From Adineta vaga (taxonomy: Eukaryota; Rotifera), in the NCBI GenBank assembly GCA_021613535.1, contig CP075495.1, positions 1,302,001 through 1,366,000 on the forward strand: a stretch of 64,000 bases of DNA, in the 5' to 3' direction. Below are positions 1 to 12,067 of this stretch, piece after piece. Position 1 is the first letter of the stretch, and each line of letters begins with the position of its first letter. The notes beneath the pieces were generated by a model. That model did no database searches and was not told where the DNA came from. It saw only the letters and a program-made list of their open reading frames with translations. The position numbers were made by a program, and so were the translations under genes.

Positions 1-103
1 GATGATAATAAAGATTTAACATGTGATAAAGATTGATGTGATGAAAGATAATGAACAAAAAATGTTAATTCACAAATTAATGGTAATGAACTAAAAGAAA
101 ATT

Positions 104-604
104 TCAATATTCATTTTGTTTTTCAATGTTTACTAACTTGTTATTGAAATTTTCTTGATTTTTTGTTAGATCTAATATAGAATTAGATGTTTCTTTCAAA
201 GTAATATTAACATCGAATGTGATAAATCGATAAATAAATGCTATGTGTACATAACGAAGATATCGAAGAAGAATAAATAATTGTTTTGTATTATTTCCTT
301 GAAAATCACCGATATGATTCTTTCGATCATTTTCTAATTGAATAAATTTCGGATTAAATTTTGATGAAGTTTTTTGATAAATATTTTTTGTTATTGCAAG
401 ATTAGTTGATGGATATTCTGAATGAATATTTGTTAATGAAGAATAAAGCCATTTCGAAAATAATGATTCATCTTCAATTGTTTTTAATAATTCTTGAATA
501 TTTCGACTAGATTCAACTAAATCAGATTTATTTATTGATATATAACGATAATGAAACAAGGAAGTTTTCTTTACGAATTGAATATAACGAGTTATATTTA
601 ACAT
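104..604 (-). CDS. unidentified protein, 166 aa (possibly a terminal exon)
   Basis: I do not recognise this protein. It reads open for 166 codons from an ATG at 604 to a stop at 104, and is rich in Lys, Asn, Ile and Leu, with no signal peptide or clear membrane segment. Its middle (residues about 30-60) contains an amphipathic helix-like stretch. A good 3' splice signal (pyrimidine-rich, ending TTTTAG) lies immediately before the ATG on the minus strand. The stretch could therefore be the last exon of a longer gene, or the ATG could sit right behind a trans-splice acceptor. Codon use resembles the certain genes nearby, which is the main reason for listing it. Confidence 0.4.
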   Translation of the reverse strand: MLNITRYIQFVKKTSLFHYRYISINKSDLVESSRNIQELLKTIEDESLFSKWLYSSLTNIHSEYPSTNLAITKNIYQKTSSKFNPKFIQLENDRKNHIGDFQGNNTKQLFILLRYLRYVHIAFIYRFITFDVNITLKETSNSILDLTKNQENFNNKLVNIEKQNEY

Positions 605-1452
605 CTAAAATAAAATAGAATATCAATATAGATATTTATTAATGTACGATTTAAATTGTGTATAGAACTATTTATCGAATAGAAATAATATTCGTTTTCT
701 ATTAGAGGTTTAATTCATCCAATCTGTGTTTTCTTAAAGATTGTCATTAGTTATTGTAGCAAGGTTTACTTTTTTTGAGAATTCATTCATTGAAACAAAT
801 GTGAAGAAGTTCGAATTGATCTGAATTAGTGACAATGATTGTTTTTTTTTTCGTTGAAAAGAGGAGATGAAGACGTATCGAAGTGTTTATTCTAGAGTTT
901 TGTATTGAAAATTTTCAATCTAGTTTCTAATACAATCTTCTAGTAAAAACTGTGAAAAAAAAATCATATTTATGCTTTCTCCTTTTTTCATTAATTAAAA
1001 AAACACATTTTTCGAATACTTACTCAGTTCTCTGTCAACATTTTCCTATTATAATATTAGTTGAAGTACGATCAAAGAAAATTTATTCAAGTCTGATCTA
1101 GAGTAAAAATGTGTCATCACTACCACTACTTTTGGTCTAACCTAAATATATCTTCTGTGGAATTGTTCAGATTGAAATCAGAAATACTTTTGTTTTATTT
1201 TCTACAAGATATTGAACAATAATATTCTTTTAATATAATAGAAAAACGATAGATATTCACTTACTGCTGATAATATTCATGTATTATTACAACAAGTCTC
1301 AAATTATCGAAAGAATGAATCGTTTGAGATGAAATACCAAGAGTCAGATTCATTTAAAAACAATTTAATTTCACACGAGATGTTTTGATTTATTTTAAAA
1401 AGATTTAAAATAAGAAACTAAAAGAATATCTTATTTAAATATACAAATCAGT
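605..1452. other. intergenic, nothing recognised
   Basis: AT-rich sequence between the unidentified gene and the sirtuin 3' end. I see only short A and T runs, no convincing exon or repeat on either strand. Confidence 0.5.
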
Positions 1453-2860
1453 TCAAATAGGTAAATCAGTTTCATCGATTGTTTTTCTCCATATACCTTT
1501 CAAAGGATTATAGAATAGATAGAAATATTCTTCTTCAGGAATAGTTTTTACATTGATATAATTAAGATCAAATGGAATTTCATTATAATGACCAAAGAAA
1601 TGAAGTTGAATAGAGATTGGTTGAATATTTTTATCTGATATTTCGAAAGTAAATGGTTCTTCCGTTAATGTTTGCTTTGTTTTCTTGCCAATATGTATTT
1701 TAATCGATTGAAAAAGTGAAAATGGTATCAGTGCACTATCTGGATCACGACCTTCGATTAGAATATTCGATTTCTGTAATTCACTATCATTTTGACGTGT
1801 AATACGAACGCGTCGTCGTAGAATCCATGGTGGAATGGATATGTCCAATCGCTTCATCAAACCATTCATAATTACATCACTAAATGCATGTATATTTAAT
1901 GTTGCACGGGCATGTAATGGTGTACGTTGAAGATTACCAATAATTAATTTTTGTTTTCGTTTTGCTACACGACGAGGTATATCAGAAGCCGGTGTTACCG
2001 TTAAACACTACCTATTGACTTTCGATTTGGATTCATATCGTGCAAAGTATGGTTACTTACCAAGTACGAGACAAACATCTGCTTTTTCTGCGTGATCAAA
2101 AGCTTTTTTCAATTCATTCTCTGGTAAATCTTCACCAAAATGAATAAGAGAATCGCGCAATTGACCATGACATTCGGGTTTATCACATCGACGACCAGTA
2201 TAATGATTTGGATGATCCATATCAGTGTCAAAATCTCGTAAGTATCTAGCTTTACATTTTTTACATGTTTCTAAGTTCATATTGCCATGTAATTCGGCAA
2301 GATGTGTCGCATTCATACCACTACGTAAATGTAAACCATCACAATTTTGTGAAATTACACATTTAAGAATGCCACGACGTTGTAATTCAACAAGAGCCCT
2401 AAATAAAATTTAAAATTTGTTTTTTATTCTTTTAAATTTAAACACAAAATAAAATACATATGAGACGGTGAGGGAATAGCTTTTTGCATATCATCAATAA
2501 CATTAGCTGAACTTGATCGAAATTTCTTATTACTAAAAATAAATGACAATTTAAAAAGAACGAAATAAAAAAGTAATTTACTCTTGCAATTCCCATTCAC
2601 CAGGTCCAGTAGATAATACAGTATCCATGGCACTACGAAAATCAGGAATTCCAGTTGATGTAGATATGCCAGCACCTTGAGATAAAAGCATAGATGTATT
2701 CTTATAGATATCTTGGATAGTGAATCTATATACCTGTAAATACAATGAAATGTTCACTTTCTTTTATCCATTGAGCCAATTGATCCAAATGTGTATCGAG
2801 CTCTTTTTGTGTATCAAAATATTCCTTTTTACATTCAGGATCCGAAATACCATGAGCCAT
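1453..2860 (-). CDS. sirtuin, SIRT6/SIRT7-like NAD-dependent deacylase (apparent 1-nt frameshift)
   Basis: Five exons (2860-2734, 2675-2582, 2532-2458, 2398-2061, about 2011-1453). Exon 1/2 join to give the NAD-binding motif TGAGISTSTGIPDFR. Exon 4 carries SQNCDGLHLRSG, the catalytic His in LAELHGNM, and zinc ligands CKKC and CDKPEC. Exon 5 continues with the IIGNLQRTP strand and the IPPW region, followed by a C-terminal extension of about 115 residues with beta-rich composition. Family role: NAD-dependent removal of acyl groups from histones and other proteins, usually nuclear. The oddity is at the exon 4/5 junction. The donor leaves phase 1, but exon 5 is only open in a frame that needs one more base, so the expected GSSL motif would be broken by a stop. 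This is either an indel in the assembly or a damaged allele. The lineage within class IV is uncertain. Confidence 0.85.
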
Positions 2861-3369
2861 GATTGACTATCTTACCTACACGTCGATCGTCAAATGCGCT
2901 ACTGATTAAAACGAAAGAAAGCAATGAACAGGTGTTTTACACTTACGTTGCGTAATTACCTGTCTTACACAATTCTTTAACAAAAAGAATGAGTCATTAA
3001 AATACGTTTATTATGAGTAGATCTCTAATTCATATTCGGCCATAGATATATTTGTATATGTGAGTTGAGTTAGAATAAGTCTATTCCTCTTTTCATAGAA
3101 AGACATAGAAATGTGCTATTGTTTTACAATTTATTTTCGAAGTTATAATAAACAGCTGAATCTTCATTTATATTCTAACTCACATTAGACAGCTGATGCT
3201 CAAAAGTCTTACTTCATGTTTATTTCATGGAATAAAACGTTTTTATTCATAGAAAAATAATTTCTCCCAACTATTACAACTAATAATTGATCATACATTA
3301 ATGTATCTATATTCGATAAAATAAAATCGAGAAAAACGACAAAAAAAATATATATATAGAATATGAATA
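2861..3369. other. intergenic, nothing recognised
   Basis: Spacer between the sirtuin start and the 3' end of the GPCR gene, both on the minus strand, so it should hold the sirtuin promoter. I see no distinct element apart from a short TA tract near 3348. Confidence 0.4.
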
Positions 3370-4981
3370 CTATCGTTCGGTAAATGATTGCGTATGTCTA
3401 TAAGTATTTGTCTGTGGTGATAATATTGTTGATCTATGTGCGACTAAACGCATTCGAACTGTTTGTCGTACTTGTTCACGTTGAGATTTTGTTCGAAATA
3501 GATTCATAAATTTAGTAAAACAACATTCTTGATAAAAAACATAGAATAATTTTCTTATTTCATTACGAAATGATCTTCCACTTAAACAATACACATAAAA
3601 ATTCAATGAACAATTGGCTAAAATAACGACACTAACCCAATATGATAAAAGTGCATTCGATGTTGACCAATGTACAAATGTAGCTGTTAATGAGGAGAAA
3701 AAGAATAGACAAGAATGAATTATTAGAACAATATTCATCCATGATGTACGAGGACGATTATGAACGATTAAACCATCTGCTGTTTCTTTACCACGAAATG
3801 ATGTATTCGAATTATGACGAATACTTGTTGATGAACCTGTTGTTGAAAATGATAATGTTGATTGAACAACACGAATTATAATTCCAATATTAAAAAAAAT
3901 AACTAATATCGATGGAATTATTTCGGAAAATATGGAACGAAATGTTGTATAATTAAATCCAAATGAAACTTCTAATAAGAAATCACGCCAGAATTTAGTT
4001 ATTGATTCTTTCAATCCACATCTCATGTGATTGATATGATGTGAATTTTGATTATGTGTTATATCTTCATTTCTATGTATAGATTGTGTCAATTCTGTAG
4101 AATTTGTTGTTCTAAAGAGAAAAAAATATATATATATATTATTCATAGACATTCTTTAGTTAGATAAAATTTCAGAAAGATGAGATCTATTTATCTAATT
4201 CAAATAGATTCTTTATCGGACAGACAATCAGAGATGGAAACATTATCCTTGAATTACAATTTTGTTTTTGTTTTTTTCATCGAAAGAAAAATTATGAAAA
4301 GTTCAAATTAGAACAAGTATAGAAATCAACATGTCCCTTTCTCATGTTTTACATATTCAATTACGGACATTTTCTATGACTTAATGTGTCATGCTATAAC
4401 GTCTCTAAATTTTCCCCTTAAGGCTATTAAATCTTCTTGAGAAAAAGAAAAGTTTTAAAATACCTGAAGATCATTGTTGATGTTGTATTCTGTTCATATG
4501 GAATTCGTATTAGTTCGGATTGTGATTCAAAAAAATAAATTGTTGGTCCTGTTAGACTTACAATGATAATTGAACATAAAATTATCATAAAATAGAATTT
4601 ATATTTTTTAATACATTGAATATTTTTAAAGAAATGAAAATTTGTTGTTACATAAGTAAATCTTTCATATGTCCATGCAACAGTTACAAATGCTGATAGA
4701 ACTCGTAGACAAGATGAGATTCGATATAATTTACAATTAAACCATGATTGACCAGCTTTTTGTGTTATCCAAAGACGAGTATCGGTATGAAGAAGAAGAG
4801 AATAACGAAATACACATAGAAGATTAATTATTAATGAAGCAATAGCTAAACGACCGTATGTTGTACGACGAAATTTTCGAGAAGAAAATACAATTAAACC
4901 AAGACTATTTCCAAGTGTGCCAAGTACAATCATAATTATACATATCCAATCAACGATTTCATTTGTTCTTGAACGCCACAT
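3370..4981 (-). CDS. rhodopsin-like (class A) GPCR, peptide-receptor type
   Basis: Two exons, 4981-4464 and 4111-3370, joined in frame to 419 aa (frame-checked; 352-nt intron with GT-AG ends). Seven hydrophobic segments are visible. TM1 starts at about residue 12 and has the GN motif (LGTLGNSLG). TM3 ends in YERF in place of DRY. TM7 reads NCSLNFYVYCLSG, with NFxxY where NPxxY is usual. A long third cytoplasmic region rich in Ser and Thr precedes TM6, and the tail after TM7 is basic. The NFxxY TM7 is common in invertebrate FMRFamide-like receptors, but the ligand cannot be inferred. It should act at the plasma membrane through G proteins. The ATG at 4981 starts just before TM1, leaving a very short N-terminus. 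Confidence 0.85.
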
Positions 4982-5634
4982 AGCATTCTATCTGAAATTA
5001 AAATAAGTCAAAGAACTTTTTCTTTTGAATAACTTGTTATTCATGTTTATAAGGATTATTCAATTAATTCTCAAGATAGATAAGAAAATCTTAATTTAGA
5101 AAGACAGAATTCTATCCGCGTCATTCAAAAGAAGAAAAAAGATCATGTAACATTGCCGAGAAAATGAATGTGCATTGCTTTCTTAATGATTTATAACAAA
5201 AGCAGTAAGAAGAAAAGAATACAAAACAAGTCGGAACAGTCATTAATATCGCTCTTATGATTAGTTTTCAAAACAAAGATATATAATCATTTTTCAAGTA
5301 GAATGAAAGTAAAAATAGCCTACTTAGTTATCTAGTTTGAAGGTACCCATACGTGATATAAAGAAAAATGTTCATTCAAAGAAGAGAACTTTCATCTTGC
5401 TCGTAGTTTTTCTATTCTTCTGTCTAAACGATTAATTATCGTAAACACACGCTAAACCATATCCGACTCTAAGAGAGTAACAGTCCTGTCATAAAACGCT
5501 TACTAGAACCATACGAAGATAATTTATCATTTCTTTATAGATTACTGTAATGTCTTCTTCTTCTTCGTTTTTCTATTCAATAAAAAGAGGAAAGAAAGAA
5601 AAAAGAATAAAGAATAATAAAACGTTCCAGTTTT

Positions 5635-5656
5635 TTCTTCTTCTTCTTCTTCTTCT
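5635..5656 (+). repeat. (CTT)n microsatellite
   Basis: About seven CTT units in a row in noncoding sequence. Confidence 0.9.
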
Positions 5657-6918
5657 AATAACTCGGCTTTTCTTTTCTCAAGTATATTTTTATTAAGATT
5701 TGCTCGAATAATTCGATGATTTATTTCTTCTTCTTATCATTGTAATGCAAAACAATACTTATTGACGACAAAATCGATCGAATACCATAAATAAATGATT
5801 TTTTTCGACATGCAAAATACAAAGTAATGACTAATGACTTTTGTATTTAAATCTTGGAAAACAATAGATTTTTCTATATTTCCTCTTACTGTCATAATTA
5901 AAAACATTCGGTAGATAGAATTAACTACATAACTTTATTTCAAAATAAATTTCAATATATATATATATTTGGAATCTTTTCAAAAGTTTTTTATCCTTTA
6001 AGATATTTTTCTCCTATATATAACTAAATTGTTGAGGTGTAGTATGTCTTGATAATTGAACTAATCAACACATGCAAAAACACACAAGCGTTTTCAATAT
6101 ATTTCAACAAAAGAACGTCCTGTTACAAGTTTTGTGTTAGTAAATGTCATACTTTGTAATTTGACTTGTCAAAACTACTATATTATTATTATTATTATTT
6201 CTCTCAATTGAAAGACAAACGAACGATTGTATTCCATTCATACAACAATCAAAAAAGCATTCATTCGTCTTCACCGATAACTATGTGTATAATATGCAAC
6301 AGAAAAAAAGAAGAAGAGAAAAACTCAACATTCTTAATTTCTAATTAAATAAAAAGCTTTTCAACTACCCTTGAGGTTTCACTTTACTTATGCATCAGAT
6401 AAATATAGCATGACAAAACAAGAGAAAGCGATTTTCTTCTGATTGTTAGCACACAATTTGCTTCTATCGTTTGAATATCTCAATTGTCAAATCTCATGAG
6501 AAACAGACCTCTCTCGTCATGATAAATAAAAAATGAAGTCAAAGATAAATATTTACTTACGAATTATGAATATATCAGTCGGAAAATCCAATTGTGTACA
6601 TCTTGTATGTCCTACAGTGTTATATGTTGTTTTAGATTAAGTTACATTCGTATCGTCTCTCGGGATAGAAGTATTGTCAGAGTTTTTTTAATGAGCATTT
6701 TTTCGTGTAAATGAGAAAAGAAAAAGAAATATTCTCATAAGCTATTTTAAACCGAGAGAAGAAAAATATATATTTTTTTCTTCTGTTTTTGGAAATGAAC
6801 AATATAGAAAGAAACCTAATTGATTATCAAAGAAAACATTACACTTTAACTCGAAATAAAAAGAAAGAGTCATATTTCTTCAATAACTACGCAAATGAAG
6901 AAACATCGTTAAGACTTT

Positions 6919-6937
6919 TCTCTCTCTCTCTCTCTCT
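6919..6937 (+). repeat. (TC)n microsatellite
   Basis: About nine TC units in noncoding sequence. Confidence 0.9.
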
Positions 6938-9049
6938 ATTACTAAAATCTTATAGTTGCACTAATAGCAGCTGCAATGCATCTTCAAGGACACTTATTCT
7001 CATATAATTTCATCAACAATTATTATAAAGGAGATTTTCTTTCTCGTCAAACATACCTGCAATGTTAATAGTTCGTTTCGAAAAGGACTTTTGTACTCTG
7101 GTATAGAAGAAAAAAAACGGAGAATAACTGTGGTCTTTGTTTTTTCGTTCCTCTCTAGTTGTCATTAAAGAGACAAATAGATTCTAATAGAAATAGTCAT
7201 CTTTGACAGTCAGACTGATGTTCATAATTTATGTATTTTTTATGATATTTTTTTATTTTTTGATCTTAATTAACTTTCGTCAGGCTATAGAAATGCCAGT
7301 CATCACGCTCAACAATGAAAACAATGAAAAATACATCTTTCTTTACATGTTTCCTCTCTCTAATCAAATACCGGAAAATGTTATTCAATGTAGTCAACGG
7401 TTCTTTTCAATATTCTCGATCGTCTTTTATTTCATTTTAGCGGCATAGAACAACAAATTGCATTTTCAAAATACTCGTCTATTCATTAAAATCTATTATA
7501 GAATAAGTGCACAACAAAAATATCAACGAAACATATGGTTTTGTTCTTTGTAGTCGTAGGAAATATTTTTTATATCAATATTCGACGACAAACATACTTG
7601 GGAAGAACTGATAAAATTTCCATTAAATCTAAAGACACTTTTATGATTTTCGCTCTAGGAAAGAATAACAAGGTACGATAAACGCAGATATAGAAAAACT
7701 CAAGAAAATATATGACATAGATTCTTAATGATCAATAAAAATGTTGTATTCAATCCTTTTAAGACGATTAATAACTATTCGTAAAGAATAACGGCAATAA
7801 TATAAGAAAGAATGTCTTATCAACTCATTTGCCTACTTAACAATGTTTAGATTGACATGAAAATAAATTATACGAGTACTTGTATATTAATAATTGTTTC
7901 AATATCATTAACGTCATTTATATTTATATAAATTATTTTAAGAAAAGAACAATTGACCTTAAAGAAATATGTCATTCCAACCAGATTGTAATTTAATGAA
8001 CGCATATAGTTCAGTATCTATTAATGGCACATCATCATAATTGATTGTCTATATGAAGAAAGTCAAAGTTTGCATTTTTTCTCTATATAATGTTATTTTC
8101 AAACAATGTCATACAAACTAAAGCATAAAAATGAATTAGTTCTCATTTAATGAACAACACATGATATTTAATATACGTCATTGTCAATAATAGTTTTATA
8201 AAGATTTTTTTCTCTCGACTTCATTAATAGAATTAGTAACTAATACATTCATTAAAAGCTTTTTAATATTCTGTTCTATTTGATTTATTATTCATAAAAT
8301 TACTTTATCAAATCCTCTTTTCAACAGACGATCGAATATCAAGGGAGTTCTTTTTCATTGCCGCGCAATTGATTATTTCTTTTGAACAACAAAAAAATGA
8401 CGAGAAAAATATTATTAAATAAATAATATGAAGAGACGTCTATGACATGATTTGATCAAAACTTATTTATCGTTCTTTGTTACTAATTAAAGAATGATTA
8501 ATTTTCAACGACGGTTCAAACAATGTACTGACAGAGTTAACGGTCAAGATTTTACATTTCTGAACATTATTGATGTCGAGAGTGTCATGAAAAGGAAATT
8601 GAAACCCGATGATATGCCGTCGGCGACAAGATTATATTATCGATTTGTCTGCATTTCCTCAAAAAGATTTTACTTTTTGGATTCTTCTTTTTTCTTTAGA
8701 GATTTTTGAGAAACCATAGGAAATTATTCTTACTTCGTTTTTTCAAAACTATCTTAATTTCAATAAAATAATTTGCCATTAATTATTCTCTTACTATAAT
8801 CTATCGTTCTAAAGTTTTCTTCATCTATACTTTATTCAGAAATTTTTTCAATCAAACAATTCCATCTGAATGCAAATTGTTTCGAGTGCTGATATATTTA
8901 GAGTCAGAAGAAATATTTAATGGCGGGAAACTGTTTCCGCGTAAAGTCAAACTATTCTTCGTAAGCTTGGATGTTGTATTCAAGGACATTTTCAAAAGCT
9001 AGACGTTCATCTGTTGAAGATTTTATTTATAGTATCTGCCTAATTCGAC

Positions 9050-9197
9050 TTCGAATATAAATGATGATTTTCAAAAAGTATTCCTAGTCATTAGTTTTGA
9101 TGGATAAAGATTTAGACATTGTTACTCATAAATATAATTTGTAAGCAAAGTTATATATGTGAAGAATTTTGATTCATAATCAATGGTAAACAAAATC
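9050..9197 (+). repeat. dispersed repeat, copy 1
   Basis: The segment 9101-9197 matches 28841-28937 base for base at a constant offset of 19,740 with roughly 85% identity by eye. The upstream piece 9050-9070 matches 28821-28840 after a gap of about 30 nt in the second copy. Both copies are in the same orientation. No inverted ends or target duplication are obvious. Copy 2 lies inside a GPCR intron. Confidence 0.7.
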
Positions 9198-9691
9198 ACT
9201 CTTACAATCGTGTAAAAGATAAAGTATTTTCATTACAATCTCGAAAAAAACCTTAAGTATCTTGTAACTATTTGCTTTGAACTTCAAGTAAGATTCTTGT
9301 TGAGTTAACTATGAACAGAGGATTACAGTTTCTCCTACTTTTTGTTTATAAATCGATTTCAAACGAAAAACTGTTCTATATAATTAAAACGAGAATGTGA
9401 AATTTCGAAAACATGTAAGTTCATTTACAAATAACATTTTTTTTTCAAATTTATTCACAGTAAGATCAAATCAATCGATAAATAATTATTCTTTGGTAAT
9501 TTTCTCTAAATATACTTATTAAAATACATCGTTAGAAAGAAAATTGTGCTTGTTATTTTATATTTCTTTTTCGATATAAATTACACGTGATTGTTAAATG
9601 GCGACAGATGCTCGCTGATGATAAGGAATGAAAGAAGAAAAAAAAACAAAAAATATCAAACGATTTAACCATATACAAGATAAGTTAACAA

Positions 9692-10214
9692 ATGTCGACC
9701 ATAATCGATGACTTTCTATATTTGGGTTCACTAACCGATGCATGTACACCTGAACTTTTGAATAAATTACAAATAACTCATCTAGTTAATTTAAGTATAA
9801 CTCGTATTATACTCGATCAATCATTTGAATTACTTCATTTACCATTAAATGATACACTCGATGAAAATATTACTAGCTATTTTCAACAAGCAAATGAATT
9901 TATTGATAAATGTCGACAACAGAAAGATGGACGATGTCTTGTCTTTTGTAAACATGGAAGATCAAGATCAGCTGCAAGTATGTTTACATTTTAATCGTAG
10001 ATATATGACTAATTTCTATGTATTAAGAATGAATTTTCTTTTTCTTTTAGTTGTAATTGCATATTTAATTGCTCATCATAACCATTCACTTTCATCTGCT
10101 TATTTATATTTATCAAAAATTCGTCCAAGTATATCACCTAATCGAAATTATTTAAATCAATTAGATAAATATTCTTCTCAATGGGAACATATTCATTGTC
10201 CATCCTTTTATTGA
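9692..10214 (+). CDS. small dual-specificity protein phosphatase
   Basis: Two exons, 9692-9977 and 10051-10214, give 149 aa (frame-checked). The N-terminus (IIDDFLYLGS) is the usual start of an atypical DSP fold, Asp54 is in the position of the general acid (PLNDTLDENI), and the P-loop is Cys86-Lys-His-Gly-Arg-Ser-Arg92. The P-loop is followed by the typical SRSAAIVIAYLI helix, which is completed only after splicing. The family removes phosphate from Ser/Thr and Tyr, or from other phosphorylated substrates. The residue before the catalytic Cys is Phe, where nearly all DSPs have His (HCxxGxxR). That His tunes the Cys pKa, so activity may be altered. No targeting domain is present. Confidence 0.88.
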
Positions 10215-10361
10215 TGAAAAAAAATAAGTTGAACAAGAAAGAGAAAAGAATAATTCAGAAATCAATGCTGTTGGTTTATTGATTTTGCGGTTTACTAAAA
10301 TATAAATCGAAATCAATTTTTGTAAATAATGTCAAATATTAATAAAAAAAAACAAGGAAAT

Positions 10362-11601
10362 TTACTTTGCCCATTCAACTTTCAAAATCAAATGATCATA
10401 ACCAAATCCAGATACACATTCGATCGCTTTCTGTGCATCTTTCTTGTCATTAAATGTAATAAAAGCGAAACCTTTTGATGTATTATTAGTCTTATCTTTT
10501 GCTAAATAAACTCGACTAACAAGACCAAATGGTGTAAATAAATCACGAAGATCTTGTTCTTGAGTTTCTTCCGGTAAATTCGTTACTCGAACAGTTGCTT
10601 CATCTAAATGAATTACAGTATAATTCTACGAAGTTTTCGTTGAAAAATGAAAAAATCTAACCTCTTCGCATATCACCATTCTTGCCAGCATATGATCCAC
10701 CAGCGCCAGGACCACGTGATGGACCTCCACGATCACCAGGATAAGCAGTGCCAGATCCACCACCTTGTACTCTTTTTGAAACCCATTTTCCAGTAGTAGT
10801 TTCACCAGTAGCTCCACCACTTGTATTTTGACCTTGTGGAGCGGCATTTGTCGTTGACGTTGTTGTATTTTCGACTGAAAAGTATTTCTCTTTATTTTAC
10901 AAAGAAAACTTTTTATTATTCAAACCTGGTTTTTCACTTGATTGATCCATATAAGTTTGTAAATTATCTTTATACGGACATTTCGTTGTCCAATGTTCAC
11001 CTTTACATAATCGACATTGAACTTTTCGTAGAGTCGAAACAGCTTCTTTGATAAGTTTATCTTCATCTTGTTTTGCATCCTGTATGAGAAGAAAATCAAA
11101 GATATGATTTGAAGAAAAACAAAAATCATCAATATAAACAAACTTCTTTAGTTGAGATAAATTGCATGGTTATCTCATCATCAACTTTCGTTGTTGCAGT
11201 ATTAATACCAGGTGGATCGCTAGCTGCATTACCGAATTTTTTCCATTTCTTTAATAATGAAAAGAAAAGTCATTCAAGATTTTGAATATTATCTTTTACC
11301 TTTCGTTCAGCAACAATGGGTAAAACTTTTAGTTTTTGATTTCGATACGTTTTTGTTGTCTTGAAAAAAAGACAAAGAATTTTGTTAGAATAAATAGAAT
11401 GAAAATTAAATAATACTTTATAAATAGTTCCATTTTCTTCTCGATATTCAATACGAATTGTTTTACCATCATTTGTCTCGTGGACTTCATTGGCAGGTAC
11501 TTAAAATATAGAAAATATTCTAATTAGAACAATTAAATGAAATGCTACAAACTTCGTTCATGTTCAACTTGGTGATGCCAATCTCGTTTTGTTGTTGTCA
11601 T
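10362..11601 (-). CDS. eif3g: eukaryotic translation initiation factor 3 subunit G
   Basis: Seven exons from the ATG at 11601 to the stop at 10362. The N-terminal eIF3g domain contains the WKKFGNAASDPPGINTATT block. It is followed by a CCHC zinc knuckle (CRLCKGEHWTTKC), a Gly/Thr-rich linker ending in GKNGDMRR, and a C-terminal RRM. The RRM has RNP2-like VRVTNL and RNP1-like KGFAFITF, and the family signature SGFGYDHLILKVEWAK at the very end. It is a component of the eIF3 complex on the 40S subunit, acting in scanning and reinitiation, and is cytoplasmic. The introns are 45-75 nt and the length is close to that of metazoan eIF3g. It lies convergent to the phosphatase gene with a gap of about 150 bp. 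Confidence 0.95.
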
Positions 11602-12067
11602 TCTTATTTGATTTAACTAAAATTAATAAAAAATATGTTCTTAACTGCGAACGTTTTATATTCGTAAAAGTATTTGTTAGACGGATTTCGTAATTCTTCA
11701 TTGGGCTATTTCTTACAACTTATTAGAATATGTTTTTTACCATTCGAATTTTTTCTTCTTCTTCTTGTATACAAAAATATAGATGTCTCCACAAATCGAT
11801 TTACATTCAAACAAACATACATTTCTCTATATTTTGATCCAATGTATGCAACATGAGTATTATTGATTGAAAAAAACTGTATAGAATAATAATAATAGGT
11901 ACATGAAAATAATTAGTCCGTCCAAGTAGTTGTTGAATTATCTTTTGAAATTATTCTACATCATACGACAACATGCAAAAGATAAGAAATACTTTTGTCA
12001 TCATTCGACAGCATCAAAAATAAAATAAAAACATGATCATCTTACACATCTCTTCTATGTATTTAAT
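11602..12067. other. divergent intergenic region
   Basis: Spacer of 466 bp between the starts of eIF3g (minus) and the SMYD-type gene (plus); it must hold both promoters. No specific element recognised. Confidence 0.4.

Larger units (their letters stand above)
4982..9691. other. 4.7-kb gene-poor stretch
   Basis: No gene recognised on either strand. Open stretches here are short (60-80 codons), lack recognisable motifs and have low-complexity composition. Contents: CTT run near 5636-5656, CT run at 6919-6937, a copy of a dispersed repeat at about 9050-9197, and many A/T runs. A hydrophobic 76-codon stretch starting at the ATG inside 7203-7448 could encode a tiny membrane or secreted peptide, but there is no support beyond openness. 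Confidence 0.5.

Noticed and set aside
8494-8709. 71-codon plus-strand frame
   Set aside because: Somewhat protein-like first half, but ends in low-complexity Phe/Ser and has no family resemblance.
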